A stretch of 36,923 bases of DNA from an uncultured Lachnospiraceae bacterium. GTDB taxonomy: Bacteria > Bacillota > Clostridia > Lachnospirales > Lachnospiraceae. The DNA is taken from assembly GCA_910588965.1 (NCBI GenBank), contig CAJUSO010000035.1, positions 1 to 36,923 of the forward strand, given 5' to 3'. The position numbers and the translations under genes are program-made. Positions 1 to 6,770 of the stretch are shown piece after piece. Each line of letters opens with the position of its first letter. Positions within the stretch are counted from its first letter, which is position 1. The notes under the pieces are model-generated. The model saw only the letters and a list, made by a program, of their open reading frames with translations, made no database searches and had not been told where the DNA came from.

Positions 1-6
1 TACCCT

Positions 7-68
7 CGCGGCATTCGTCAAATATCCATGCAAACATGGCTATTTTCCTCATTGCCCGCGGGAATAAA
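7..68. repeat. Intergenic repeat, copy A
   Basis: This 62-nt stretch aligns without gaps to 6589-6650, with about 49 of 62 positions identical by eye. It holds the short hairpin CCATG-CAAA-CATGG; in the other copy the same arms are CCACG and GCGCGG-like, so one base pair changes on both sides. It lies about 75 nt beyond the stop codon of the minus-strand gene at 142-1005. The window edge cuts off whatever lies to the left. I do not recognise the family. Confidence 0.6.
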
Positions 69-141
69 ACCAAGCGGGATGGCTGCACAAAGGGGACTGC
101 GCCTGGCAGGGATGGATCCAGCAGCGCCTTACGCCATGCCC

Positions 142-1005
142 TTAGCCCCCTACTGCAATATCAATGACAGCTCCTGCTGCCTCAGCAGCCACGCCTGGGC
201 TGGGTGCGGGGCTTGCCATGCTGCCGCCCATATCTACGGCAACGGCTCCCATGGATGCCAGTTCGGCAGATACCATCATCTCCGCCTGCTGCTCCAGCTG
301 CGCTTCTGTGAGTTCCAGGCCTGTATCGCTCAACGCCACTTCCACGCCTTCCCCAGGCGAATATGCGGCACGGCTTAGCAGGATAGGCGCTTCCCCGCTG
401 GCGGCACGGCTTATGTTTGTCTGGTATTCCTTGTCTGCTTCGTTCATTTTGCTCCGTTCCATATTGCGGTTCTGGCGGCGCCTGCGTATCAGCTCTTGGA
501 TCCTGGCTTGTTTTTTCTGCTCCAATTGGGATTTTTCCATATCCAGCTTCTGTTCCAGGTTCCGCTCCTTCTGGCTGATACGGCGCTTGATTTCAATCCG
601 CTTTTTCTTCTCCTCCGCCTCTGCCCGTTTGGAATGCTTCCTCTGCTGCTGCTCTTCCTGCTTGAGGTTCTTGGTTTTCATCTTTGCGCAGCTTACCATC
701 CGCTTTGCATGGATAATAGCGCTGGAAAGCTCCGACTCATTGTACATCCCAGTCCCCTTGCATTTCGCAAGGTTAGCAAGCTTTGACCTGGCCTGGCACA
801 ATACCTGCCCGGCGCTCTGGGATTTTGTGGCGCGCATCAGCGCAGAACGTATCTCACGGGGATTATAATTTACATGCTTCTTTGGCGTCTTCTTCTGTTG
901 GGACTTCCTGGAAGAGGCTGTACGCCTGGTGCTGCTTGTTGATACTGCCATCGCATGAGCCCCTCCCACGGCTCCCCCGCCGACATTATATGATGTGCTA
1001 TTCAT
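142..1005 (-). CDS. Coiled-coil hypothetical protein (287 aa)
   Basis: I do not recognise a named family. The N-terminal third is Ser/Thr-, Lys- and Gly-rich (MNSTSYNVGGGAVGG). The middle, about residues 110-190, is a highly charged Lys/Arg/Glu/Gln stretch that should form a long coiled coil. The C-terminal 80 residues are Ala/Met/Glu-rich and end in a Gly/Ala/Val tail. No signal peptide or membrane segment is visible. The start at 1005 is chosen because AAGGAGGG sits 7 nt upstream; the longer reading from 1056 has no such site. The stop of a 34-codon ORF (998-1102) overlaps this start, which suggests translational coupling. A strong terminator at 1153-1193 separates it from the ligA-metA group, so it probably has its own promoter between them. 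Function unknown; a structural or surface-associated role is only a guess. Confidence 0.75.
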   Translation of the reverse strand: MNSTSYNVGGGAVGGAHAMAVSTSSTRRTASSRKSQQKKTPKKHVNYNPREIRSALMRATKSQSAGQVLCQARSKLANLAKCKGTGMYNESELSSAIIHAKRMVSCAKMKTKNLKQEEQQQRKHSKRAEAEEKKKRIEIKRRISQKERNLEQKLDMEKSQLEQKKQARIQELIRRRRQNRNMERSKMNEADKEYQTNISRAASGEAPILLSRAAYSPGEGVEVALSDTGLELTEAQLEQQAEMMVSAELASMGAVAVDMGGSMASPAPSPGVAAEAAGAVIDIAVGG

Positions 1006-1102
1006 CCTGTACCCTCCTTGTCTCAGGCCGCCCGCACGAAGCAAGGGGCACGGCATCTTTCTTCCATACCTGCCGCCCTTTATTGCGGGCTACCGCCATC
1101 AT
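998..1102 (-). CDS. Possible 34-aa small protein or leader ORF coupled to the next gene
   Basis: The ORF starts at an ATG-ATG pair preceded by AAGGAAGGG at good spacing. It encodes a basic peptide beginning MMAVARNKGRQVWKK. Its stop lies inside the first codons of the 142-1005 gene, an 8-nt overlap, and its last codons contain the ribosome binding site of that gene. Such an arrangement is typical of translational coupling. Against it: the ORF is short and no family is recognised. It may be a real small protein or only a leader peptide. Confidence 0.45.
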   Translation of the reverse strand: MMAVARNKGRQVWKKDAVPLASCGRPETRRVQDE

Positions 1103-1152
1103 TTGGAATCCCTTCCTTTCACTACTATCATCGTCATATTTTCCCAAAAAAT

Positions 1153-1193
1153 AAAGGCATTGCCAAATGTATTTCTCAATTGGCAATGCCTTT
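1153..1193 (-). terminator. Terminator after the ligA-metA-kinase group
   Basis: A perfect 14-bp stem (AAAGGCATTGCCAA and its complement) closes a 13-nt loop. On the minus strand it is followed by ATTTTTT. It lies 218 nt beyond the stop of the kinase gene, and no other minus-strand gene lies between. Confidence 0.85.
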
Positions 1194-1410
1194 CCCTTCC
1201 ACGCTTTTTGGTGCCAAAGCGCCACCCCCCAAAGGCGGGATCCCTTTCGCTTTCATTTTTCTATGCCGTCTATATCACCCTCCAGAGGGTTGCCTGTTCC
1301 CATTTTTCCGATACCAATCCTCCTGATTTCCACTCTATACAGGCATATTGCCATACCTACGATGGCGCTCTCTGCAAATGCGGGTATCACTCAAAGGTAA
1401 CTCCTGCATT

Positions 1411-2058
1411 TCATTGCTTTTTTCCAAATGAACACGCACATCCGCCTTGTAGGATTTCCTCCTTCCATGCCAAAACCTGTGAAAATAATTCTTCCATATT
1501 AATTCTTGAAAAGTCTGTTGTATCAACTTTCATCTGCCTGCCCCCAACACAAAAATCATCAAACCCTCTTTGTTCTATCCCACCGACAAAGTTTTCATAA
1601 GACACTGTATTTGCTTTTGGGGTTTCCAGGTGGTTCTCTTTCCTTTCTGGATAACATGCACTCACAACATGCCCTCTGTGCCTGCCGGGGCTGCTTTCCC
1701 GTTCCAGAAAACGCTGGTAGATTACTTTGTAATCACCTGTCAAAGTAATGGTCAATGCAGGATATTGATATTCTTCTAAAAGATTTTTCATTCCACGTTC
1801 TGACAAATATTCAAAATTATTCTCCAAGATAAATGGCTGCCCTGCTTTCATAAGCTGGCCTGCGGCATAATACATGATTTCCATACTGGCAATTCCAAGG
1901 CTTACTTTTCCTGCCCTTGAGCGGAAACCAACATGGTCAAACAGCAATTCTTTTATAACATCCTTTGAAATCACAGGCAGCCCTAACCTTTGTGACATGG
2001 CTTCTGCCATCGTGCTTTTTCCTGCTGCCGGGATACCTGCCACTAAGATACAATACAT
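1411..2058 (-). CDS. P-loop kinase, AAA_33 / zeta-toxin-like fold (215 aa)
   Basis: The N-terminus MYCILVAGIPAAGKST holds a Walker A P-loop (GIPAAGKST). A following SKDVIKELLFD segment resembles the nucleobase or substrate loop of small-molecule kinases such as chloramphenicol phosphotransferase and polynucleotide kinase-like proteins. Residues ILENNF after the second strand fit the Walker B region of that fold, and an Arg-rich LID-like stretch (QRFLERESSPGRHRGH) follows. The substrate cannot be told from sequence. The start at 2058 is chosen because GAAGGGGG lies 7 nt upstream; this leaves 14 nt after the metA stop, so the gene is probably co-transcribed with metA. No antitoxin-like partner is seen, so a toxin role is unlikely. 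It is probably a phosphotransferase on a small metabolite or an antibiotic. Confidence 0.7.
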   Translation of the reverse strand: MYCILVAGIPAAGKSTMAEAMSQRLGLPVISKDVIKELLFDHVGFRSRAGKVSLGIASMEIMYYAAGQLMKAGQPFILENNFEYLSERGMKNLLEEYQYPALTITLTGDYKVIYQRFLERESSPGRHRGHVVSACYPERKENHLETPKANTVSYENFVGGIEQRGFDDFCVGGRQMKVDTTDFSRINMEELFSQVLAWKEEILQGGCACSFGKKQ

Positions 2059-2072
2059 TTTCCATACCCCCT

Positions 2073-2999
2073 TCAAAGCTTCCCTGGCACCGCCGTGTAC
2101 TCATAAGGCGTCGCCTGGTACACGTAGTAGTTGAGCCAGTTTGTATATAGGGTATTCGCATGGGCGCGCCACTGCAGGTTCGGGCGGATGGTGCAGTCAT
2201 TCCCGGCATAATAATTTTGGGGCATCTGGATATCCAGCCCTTTTTCTTTGTCCCGCATATATTCCGTATGTAAGGTCACCCTGTCATATTCCGGATGCCC
2301 CATGACAAATATCTTCTTCCCCGTGGCATCCATTATCAGGAACACGCCTGCCTCTTCAGATTCTGCCAGGATGGTAAGTTCCGGGACTTTCTCAATCTCT
2401 GCCTTCTGCACCTGGGTATGCCTGGAATGGGGTGCAAGGAAGTAATCGTCAAACCCACGGACTAGGGGGATTTTCCGGTTCTGCACCCTGTGCTCAAACA
2501 GGCCGAACATTTTCTGGGAAAGCTTCTCCTTGGGGATGCCATAATGGCAGTAAAGGGCTGCCTGGGCGCCCCAGCACAAATGCATTGTAGAGGTCACATT
2601 AGCCTTGGTCCATGCACAGATTTCCTGGAATTCCTCCCAATAATCCACTTCCTCATACTCCATCTGCTCCACTGGGGCACCCGTAATAATAAAACCGTCA
2701 AACTTCCGCCCTTTTACTTCTTCAAACGTATGATAGAATTTGTTCAGATGGCTGCTGGAAGTATTCTTAGAAGCATGGCTGCCGACCGTCACAAAGGTCA
2801 CGTCCACCTGCAGGGGGGTATTGGACAATTCCCGCAAAATCTGCAGCTCCGTATCCTCCTTTAACGGCATCAGGTTCAGGATCCCCACCTCTATGGGACG
2901 GATATCCTGGTGCATTGCACGGTTCTCGTCCATCGTAAATACATTTTCCCTCTCTAGCGTTTCCCTTGCCGGCAGCTCGCCTTGAACCTTAATTGGCAT
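2073..2999 (-). CDS. metA: Homoserine O-acyltransferase MetA (probably acetyl-CoA-using)
   Basis: This 308-aa protein has the full length of the MetA family, which activates homoserine at the first committed step of methionine synthesis. The catalytic cysteine is Cys142 in MHLCWGAQAALY, and His235 and Glu237 in GHPEYD complete the active site. Residue 111, in GAPVEQMEYEEVDYWEE, is Glu. In characterised MetA enzymes Glu at this position goes with acetyl-CoA use and Gly with succinyl-CoA, so the product here is probably O-acetylhomoserine. The start has AAGGGAAG 6-7 nt upstream. It lies 38 nt after ligA and 14 nt before the kinase gene, so all three are likely co-transcribed. No S-box or T-box leader is seen directly upstream. 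Confidence 0.95.
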   Translation of the reverse strand: MPIKVQGELPARETLERENVFTMDENRAMHQDIRPIEVGILNLMPLKEDTELQILRELSNTPLQVDVTFVTVGSHASKNTSSSHLNKFYHTFEEVKGRKFDGFIITGAPVEQMEYEEVDYWEEFQEICAWTKANVTSTMHLCWGAQAALYCHYGIPKEKLSQKMFGLFEHRVQNRKIPLVRGFDDYFLAPHSRHTQVQKAEIEKVPELTILAESEEAGVFLIMDATGKKIFVMGHPEYDRVTLHTEYMRDKEKGLDIQMPQNYYAGNDCTIRPNLQWRAHANTLYTNWLNYYVYQATPYEYTAVPGKL

Positions 3000-3037
3000 A
3001 TCTCTTCCCTTCTTTCTTTAAAATCAAAGGCCCCGCA

Positions 3038-5044
3038 TCATGCTTCCTGTAACAGAGCCAAAAACTCCTCTTCCCCAATCACTTTCACTCCCAGTTCCTG
3101 TGCCTTTGCCAGCTTGCTGCCAGCGTTTTCCCCTGCCAGCAAGATACTGGTTTTCTTGGATACGGAACCTGTTACCTTGCCGCCCTGCTGCTCAATCATT
3201 TCCGCCGCTTCCTTCCTGCCCAAAGTAGGGAGGGTTCCTGTGATGACAAATGCCATGCCTTCCAGCCTGCCGCCAGAAGCCTGTTCCCCCGCCTGCATAT
3301 TCACGCCGTAACTCCTCAGGCGACCTACCATCTGGCGGTTCTCTTCTTTCCCAAAAAAATCTAAAATACATTTTGCACTGACTTCCCCAATGTCATTGAC
3401 ACTTTGCAGGGCTTCTGCGTCTGCCTGGATAAGGCTCTCCATATCCCCGAATTGCCTCATAATGGCTTTTGCCGCCGCCTTCCCCACATTGGGGATCCCA
3501 AAGCCTGTCAGGAGCTGGAAGGCCTCGTTCCCTTTTGATTTTTCAATCGCGTCTAAAAGCTTATCCGTATTTTTCTCTTTGCCAATGATACCTTGGGCAA
3601 TTAATTCCTCCCGATAGTCCTTCAAGGCATAAATATCCGCCACATCTTTCAGGTATCCCAAGCGCACCAGCTCTTCCACATACACTGTCCCAAACCCTTT
3701 AATATCCATAGCGTCCCTGCCCACAAAGTTGATTATGCGCCGCTCCCGCTGGGCTGGGCAGTTTGGGGAGGTGCAGCGCAAATCTGCCGTATCCTTTTCC
3801 CGCTGGGTTTTCGAACCGCAGACGGGGCAGATATGCGGAAGGAAGTAAGGCGCTGTGCCTTCCGGGCGCTTCTCCTTCAGCACCTTGCGCACCTTGGGGA
3901 TAATCTCACCGGACTTATACACCAGGATCCTGTCCCCTATCCGGATATCCAGTTCATCAATAAAATCCTGGTTATGCAAGGTAGCCCTGGAAACGCTGGT
4001 GCCGCACAGGCGGACAGGCTCAAAAATAGCGGTAGGGGTAATACGCCCCGTACGCCCTACAGACAGTTCAATATCCAAGACCGTGGTCTCTTTTTCTTCC
4101 GGCGGGTATTTGTATGCAACCGCCCACCGGGGCACCTTGGAAGTCGCCCCCAGTTTCTCACGGTCTGCCAGGGAATTTATCTTAACCACTGCACCGTCTA
4201 TGTCGTAACCCAAGCTGCCCCTGCTTTCCCCAATGGAACAGATGGCCTCCCACACATCTTCTTTGGTCCTGCAGACACGGTAGCCGTCAATGACGGGAAC
4301 CTTATTCCTCTTCAGATACTCATATCCCTGGGTATGGGTTTCCAGTTCCATGCCGCGGATTTGCTGGATATTAAACACAAACATGGAAAGGCCCCGCTCC
4401 TTCGTGATTTTGCTGTCCAGCTGGCGCAGCGTGCCCGCCGCGCAGTTCCTGGGGTTGGCAAATGCTTTCTTCCCCCTAATTTCCTGCATCTCATTGACAC
4501 GGGCAAAATCTTCGTTCTTCATATAGACCTCGCCCCTTACTTCCAAATATTCCACAGGTTCCCTAAGCTTTGCCTTTACATCTGGAATGACCCTGGCATT
4601 CGCGGTTACATCTTCGCCAAAATTAACGCCATCCCCGCGTGTGACCGCCGTCTTTAAGGTTCCCTCTTCATACCGCAGCGCCATGGACAGGCCGTCTATC
4701 TTGTACTCTACCACAAATTCTGGATTATCCAGCTGCTCCTGCATTTCTTCCACAAAGCTTTCTACTTCTTCCTTGGAAAACACATCCTGGAGGCTCAGCA
4801 TGGGGACATTGTGCCGGACGAGCACGCCCGCCTCCCGTTTTGCCGTCCCCCCAACTTTCTGTGTAGGGGACCCCGCCGTAACCAACTCTGGGAATTCCTG
4901 CTCCAGCCCTTTTAGCTCCCGCATCATGGTATCATATTCAAAATCACTGATTTCCGGGCTGTCCATATTGTAATAACGGTTACTGTGGTACTCCAAGCTT
5001 TCCCGCAGCTTCTGCACCCTTTCTTCTGCCTGATGCTTTTCCAT
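3038..5044 (-). CDS. ligA: NAD+-dependent DNA ligase LigA
   Basis: The 668-aa length matches bacterial LigA, which seals nicks in replication and repair using NAD+. Domain order: N-terminal Ia and adenylation domain with the adenylated lysine K115 in EYKIDG, an OB fold with the VSRATLHNQDF segment, a four-cysteine zinc finger (CPVCGS...CTSPNCPAQ), helix-hairpin-helix repeats (FGIPNVGKAAAKAIM and VNDIGEVSAKCI), and a C-terminal BRCT domain from about residue 593 (FVITGTLPTLGRKEA). All core elements are intact. It is preceded by a 36-bp tandem array and followed 38 nt later by metA on the same strand. Confidence 0.98.
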   Translation of the reverse strand: MEKHQAEERVQKLRESLEYHSNRYYNMDSPEISDFEYDTMMRELKGLEQEFPELVTAGSPTQKVGGTAKREAGVLVRHNVPMLSLQDVFSKEEVESFVEEMQEQLDNPEFVVEYKIDGLSMALRYEEGTLKTAVTRGDGVNFGEDVTANARVIPDVKAKLREPVEYLEVRGEVYMKNEDFARVNEMQEIRGKKAFANPRNCAAGTLRQLDSKITKERGLSMFVFNIQQIRGMELETHTQGYEYLKRNKVPVIDGYRVCRTKEDVWEAICSIGESRGSLGYDIDGAVVKINSLADREKLGATSKVPRWAVAYKYPPEEKETTVLDIELSVGRTGRITPTAIFEPVRLCGTSVSRATLHNQDFIDELDIRIGDRILVYKSGEIIPKVRKVLKEKRPEGTAPYFLPHICPVCGSKTQREKDTADLRCTSPNCPAQRERRIINFVGRDAMDIKGFGTVYVEELVRLGYLKDVADIYALKDYREELIAQGIIGKEKNTDKLLDAIEKSKGNEAFQLLTGFGIPNVGKAAAKAIMRQFGDMESLIQADAEALQSVNDIGEVSAKCILDFFGKEENRQMVGRLRSYGVNMQAGEQASGGRLEGMAFVITGTLPTLGRKEAAEMIEQQGGKVTGSVSKKTSILLAGENAGSKLAKAQELGVKVIGEEEFLALLQEA

Positions 5045-5084
5045 GCTTCCACCCTACCCTTTCCAAAAACATCCCTTATTGACA

Positions 5085-5220
5085 TTTACCCTCTTTCCTG
5101 CAGCATCTACTGTATTGCCTTTTACCCTCTTTCCTGCAGCATCTCCTGTATTGCCTTTTACCCTCTTTCCTGCAGCATCTACTGCATTGCCTTTTATCCT
5201 CTTTCCTGCAGCATCTCCTG
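5085..5220. repeat. 36-bp tandem repeat spanning the end of the pseudouridine synthase gene
   Basis: Four copies (three full, one partial) repeat with a 36-bp period; the motif CTCTTTCCTGCAGCATCT begins at 5091, 5127, 5163 and 5199. The fourth copy is the 3' end of the 5194-5910 gene, so the array repeats the codons MLQERG plus the stop beyond the real stop codon. Copies 1 and 3 carry A, and copies 2 and 4 carry C, right after the motif. This implies one 36-bp duplication followed by a 72-bp duplication. Confidence 0.9.
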
Positions 5221-5910
5221 CAGCGTTTCCCATTCTTCCTTTGTCACTTCCCGGTAAGCGCCCTCCCTTAGGCTGCCTAACTTGATATTCATAATCCGCA
5301 CGCGTTTTAAATCCACTACCCGGTACTGGAAGGCCTCGCACATCCTGCGGATTTGGCGGTTCAGGCCCTGGGTCAGGACCATACGGAAGGTATACCTCCC
5401 TACCTTCTCCACTTGGCAGGGCCTGGTCACCGTATCCAATTCCTTCAGGTAGACGCCCTGGGAAATCTTTTGGAGGAATTCCTTGGTAACCTCCCGGTTC
5501 ACCCTTACGAGATATTCCTTCTCATGGAAATTCCTGCCTCGCATAATTTTATTGACCAAATCCCCCTGGTTCGTCATAAGGATTAGGCCATGGGAGTCCT
5601 TATCCAGCCGCCCGATGGGATAAATCCGTTTGGGGTATTGGACAAAATCAACAATATTATCCCGCTCCCGTTTCTCGGCGGTGCATACAATCCCGGCAGG
5701 CTTATTTACTGCAAGCAGGATAACGGATTCTTCTTTGGAAACCTCCGTTCTGCCATACATGACCTTATCCCCTGGGAAGACCCTGTCCCCCATCTCCGCC
5801 TTCTTTCCGTTTATTGTAACAAAGCCTTCCGCAATCCGCCGGTCCGCTTCCCTGCGGGAACAGATTCCCGCCTCACTGAGATATTTGTTGATTCTGACTG
5901 GACTCACCAT
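5194..5910 (-). CDS. RsuA/RluB/RluF-family rRNA pseudouridine synthase (238 aa)
   Basis: This enzyme converts a uridine in ribosomal RNA to pseudouridine. An N-terminal S4 RNA-binding domain (MVSPVRINKYLSEAGICSRR onward, about residues 5-60) precedes the catalytic domain. The catalytic aspartate is D103 in PIGRLDKDSHGLILMTN; NRQIRRMCEAF near residue 190 is the second conserved motif. The overall pattern is closest to RluF, which modifies 23S rRNA, but RluB and RsuA cannot be excluded. I prefer the ATG at 5910 because GTGGGGGAA lies 5 nt upstream; a GTG in frame at 5922 has no separate site. It begins just after the 5926-6357 gene and is followed by the 36-bp array and ligA. Its C-terminal codons are part of that array. 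Confidence 0.92.
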   Translation of the reverse strand: MVSPVRINKYLSEAGICSRREADRRIAEGFVTINGKKAEMGDRVFPGDKVMYGRTEVSKEESVILLAVNKPAGIVCTAEKRERDNIVDFVQYPKRIYPIGRLDKDSHGLILMTNQGDLVNKIMRGRNFHEKEYLVRVNREVTKEFLQKISQGVYLKELDTVTRPCQVEKVGRYTFRMVLTQGLNRQIRRMCEAFQYRVVDLKRVRIMNIKLGSLREGAYREVTKEEWETLQEMLQERG

Positions 5911-5925
5911 AATTTCCCCCACATG

Positions 5926-6357
5926 TTATAAAAACTTTTTCAGCCTTTCGATGTTCTCTTCTTCAAAATCCATTAACTCTTCTGCCAATTCATTGGCAAA
6001 ACTGCCCATAGCTTTATTGTTGTGCTTGGCCTTCAGCAGGTCTGCAATGCCCCTGCTGTTCCCTTGTATCACCATATTTGCCACATGGGGCGTGCTGATA
6101 TTAAGCATCGTATTTGCCTGGACGGCTCCCCACAGCCGGATCCTTTCCAAGCTGGACTCCTTGGGCATCAGCCCATGTTCCCACAGCCCTGCCTCTGCTT
6201 TCCGCTCAAAATCCTGGAACCGGTTCCTTTCAGAGGTTAATTCATAAGCAAACTCCTGGTTATACACCTTGCCCATCAGGGCGTCAATGGTCTTTACAGC
6301 CCTGGACGCATTCCTCTGGGTCTCCTTTAATACATTGATTTCCTCGTGGTTACGCAT
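5926..6357 (-). CDS. Small all-helical hypothetical protein (143 aa)
   Basis: I cannot assign a family with confidence. The protein is almost wholly helical, starts MRNHEEINVLKETQRNASRA and ends in a Glu/Phe-rich amphipathic helix (ELMDFEEENIERLKKFL). The pattern of four long helices recalls ferritin-like or PA2169-type bundles, but no clear metal-binding E/H set stands out. There is no signal peptide or membrane segment, so it is probably cytosolic. An AGGAGG site stands 6 nt before the ATG at 6357. The stop is 15 nt before the start of the pseudouridine synthase gene, so the two are likely one transcript. Confidence 0.75.
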   Translation of the reverse strand: MRNHEEINVLKETQRNASRAVKTIDALMGKVYNQEFAYELTSERNRFQDFERKAEAGLWEHGLMPKESSLERIRLWGAVQANTMLNISTPHVANMVIQGNSRGIADLLKAKHNNKAMGSFANELAEELMDFEEENIERLKKFL

Positions 6358-6588
6358 AGCTTCCTCCTAAATTTAGCCTAAGCCTTTGGAAAAACACTTT
6401 CCCTTTCCCCAAAATGCCCGCTTTCTTTACCATTAGGTTAAAACATTTTGCGCTTTTTATACCACTTTTCCCATACATTTCTCAAATACATCGCCCGCCC
6501 AAAGCCAAATCACCTGGGGCAAGCTACGAGCCGGCCTAGCTTGCCCTTTATCCCAAGGAACGGGATATTTGCACTCAAAAAGCTCTTC

Positions 6589-6650
6589 CGCGGCATCCGC
6601 CGAATATCCACGCAAGCGCGGCTGCTTGGCTCATTGCACGCAGGAATAAA
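6589..6650. repeat. Intergenic repeat, copy B
   Basis: It aligns without gaps to 7-68, with 13 mismatches by eye, mostly transitions. Two small hairpins are possible in both copies: one around the CGCAAGCG core and one with GCGG-CAT-CCGC arms. The changes in the first keep pairing (with a G-U) if read on the minus strand; those in the second keep pairing if read on the plus strand. The transcribed strand is therefore uncertain. Confidence 0.6.
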
Positions 6651-6713
6651 CATAGCTATACTGCCAGGCGCCTGCCGTATGACGGCAAAGAGCCATCTCC
6701 TAATAATAGGAAA

Positions 6714-6736
6714 AGAATCCTGCCATGCAGGATTCT
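6714..6736 (-). terminator. Terminator of the SH3-domain protein gene
   Basis: The stem AGAATCCTGC / GCAGGATTCT (10 bp) has a 3-nt loop. On the minus strand it is followed by TTTCC, 35 nt beyond the stop codon at 6771. Confidence 0.7.
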
Positions 6737-6770
6737 CCGCCTTTCCCAGACAATTCTCATCTTATAGATA

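Larger units (their letters stand above)
6361..6770. other. 410-nt gene-free stretch with hairpins and the second repeat copy
   Basis: No ORF here has a plausible start and ribosome binding site. It contains the terminator of the SH3-protein gene (6714-6736), repeat copy B (6589-6650), and a 10-bp inverted repeat GGGCAAGCTA / TAGCTTGCCC at 6517-6546 with a GC-rich loop. The segments GGATATT (6563-6569) and AATATCC (6603-6609) could also pair around part of the repeat. The promoter of the 5926-6357 gene should lie at 6370-6480, but I see no convincing -35/-10 pair. Confidence 0.6.

Noticed and set aside
164..868. 234-aa plus-strand ORF
   Set aside because: Antisense to the coiled-coil gene; Ser/Arg/Phe-rich composition is what the complement of Lys/Arg/Glu codons gives.
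1411..2058. Zeta-toxin of a toxin-antitoxin pair
   Set aside because: No small antitoxin gene lies beside it; it follows metA as an operon member, so a metabolic kinase is more likely.
2999..3037. SAM riboswitch or T-box before metA
   Set aside because: Only 38 nt separate ligA and metA, too short for either element.
3833..4657. 274-aa plus-strand ORF
   Set aside because: It lies wholly opposite ligA, which is unquestionable, and has no known motif or start site.
5085..5220. CRISPR-like array (36-bp period)
   Set aside because: The repeats are directly joined with no unique spacers and extend into a coding region. It is a simple tandem duplication.
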